Shown here piece by piece: positions 63,446-64,000 of a DNA stretch of 64,000 nt. The notes under the pieces are model-generated. The model saw nothing but the letters and a program-made list of their open reading frames with translations, ran no database searches and was not told where the DNA came from. This DNA comes from Alphaproteobacteria bacterium. GTDB taxonomy: Bacteria; Pseudomonadota; Alphaproteobacteria; TMED109. How positions within the stretch are numbered: the first letter of the stretch is position 1; every line of letters starts with the position of its first letter. A program made the translations under genes and the position numbers. The stretch lies in NCBI GenBank assembly GCA_030828505.1, contig JAURCJ010000007.1, positions 1 through 64,000 of the forward strand, read 5' to 3'.

Positions 63446-64000
63446 ATGAAAAAATTTAGTAAAAAATATTTAATATTTATGATGTCAATTTTTATAATTG
63501 GCTGTACTACCACAAAAAGTTTAATACCAGAGCCCATAATTGCAAAGAATTCAGCTGAGGCTCTTATGCGAAATAATATTAATGATAAGGAATTATTATC
63601 TTATTTAGAAAGATATGACTTAAATTTACCTACTAAAGATGAATATTGGTCATCTGACTTATTAATTATGGTTGCTTTATTTAATAACAAAAAATTAGAA
63701 ATGATGAGGGCAGAACATGGCTTAATTGCTTCTGATGTGCAAGTAATTAAAGCTGGCTTTAAAAATAAGATAATAAGCCCTACCTTAGAATATCATAATA
63801 AAGGCAAACCATTTTCCATTGGGTTAAGCATAGAGTTACCTATAAATAAAATTTCGATTAAAGAAACTAAGTTAGACTTAGCAAAAATTAAGACATTGAC
63901 TAAGGCTGTAGAAATAATTTTACCGGCTTGGGAAATTCGTACTAATGTAATCAAGGCTACTACTGAAGTATTAAAATATGAGGAAGAATATAAACAAGAA
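63446..64000 (+). CDS. TolC-family outer-membrane efflux lipoprotein, 3' end outside the window
   Basis: The frame is open from ATG 63446 to the window end. A lipoprotein signal with Cys20 (FIIGCTT) is followed by long amphipathic helices (ELLSYLERYDLNLP, LLIMVALFNNKKLEMMRAEHGLIASDVQVIKAGF, SPTLEYHN, SIGLSIELPINK) in the pattern of TolC/NodT channels. It is probably the outer part of an efflux pump whose remaining genes lie to the right. Position 33 bases after the kinase suggests joint regulation. Confidence 0.72.
   Translation, partial: MKKFSKKYLIFMMSIFIIGCTTTKSLIPEPIIAKNSAEALMRNNINDKELLSYLERYDLNLPTKDEYWSSDLLIMVALFNNKKLEMMRAEHGLIASDVQVIKAGFKNKIISPTLEYHNKGKPFSIGLSIELPINKISIKETKLDLAKIKTLTKAVEIILPAWEIRTNVIKATTEVLKYEEEYKQE

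Overview
The window is about 64 kb of very AT-rich DNA packed with bacterial genes on both strands. The gene content points to a streamlined, probably marine, low-GC alphaproteobacterium. Signs of this are the purC-purS-purQ-purL-bolA-grxD block converging on rpsD, a class II DAHP synthase, a Fur-family Zur with its own small regulon, a biotin cluster and many DMT-type exporters. The organism is inferred from gene order and composition; no rRNA gene is present to settle it. TTG starts are common (7690, 15455, 28993, 35630 and 40717).

Positions 1-13800 are an accessory region. It holds three small proteins resembling the DNA-binding part of serine recombinases, a repeated sequence with the core ACGGTGGAATAGT at 713, 5026 and 7443, a compact type II restriction-modification pair (801-2239), a protein made of two copies of one winged-helix unit (2768-3583), a Tat-exported alpha/beta hydrolase and two YwqK/MORN-type secreted proteins. 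It also has several decayed genes: an RraA-family gene with two frameshifts, a broken secreted-protein gene at 10158-10555, and an ORF remnant at 6098-6277.

Positions 13800-20030 carry a bacterial photolyase of the PhrB-related family that lacks most iron-sulfur ligands, a NaChBac-like ion channel with an unusual pore sequence, an EamA exporter, PaiB, a DehI-like protein and small DUF1330/VOC proteins. Positions 20042-26932 form a zinc-acquisition region. It contains zur, three palindromes of the form TGCAA-N5-TTGCA, a MerT-like membrane protein, an FtsX/MacB-type ABC pair whose permease has a 13-histidine extracytoplasmic loop, an outer-membrane barrel, ZnuA and ZnuB (no ZnuC beside them), and a DUF3299 protein. 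Right after it, a near-perfect Fur box precedes two genes I do not recognise.

Positions 27900-50760 are mostly metabolic: GDP-fucose synthesis (gmd, fcl), DNA repair and tRNA modification (ogt, trhO), biotin (bioF-bioD divergent from bioB-bioA), a semialdehyde dehydrogenase, glutathione reductase, DAHP synthase, an ApbE/NosR-like flavinylation pair, NAD salvage (nicotinate phosphoribosyltransferase, nadE), trmJ and rpsD. Positions 50760-57351 form one long minus-strand run, purB-NRDE-purC-purS-purQ-purL-bolA-grxD.

Positions 57476-60231 look like a methylthioribose salvage operon of the DHAP-shunt kind (mtnA, a class II aldolase and a medium-chain oxidoreductase). The window ends with a two-component system whose regulator and kinase genes flank an oppositely oriented OmpA-like lipoprotein, followed by a truncated TolC-like lipoprotein gene.
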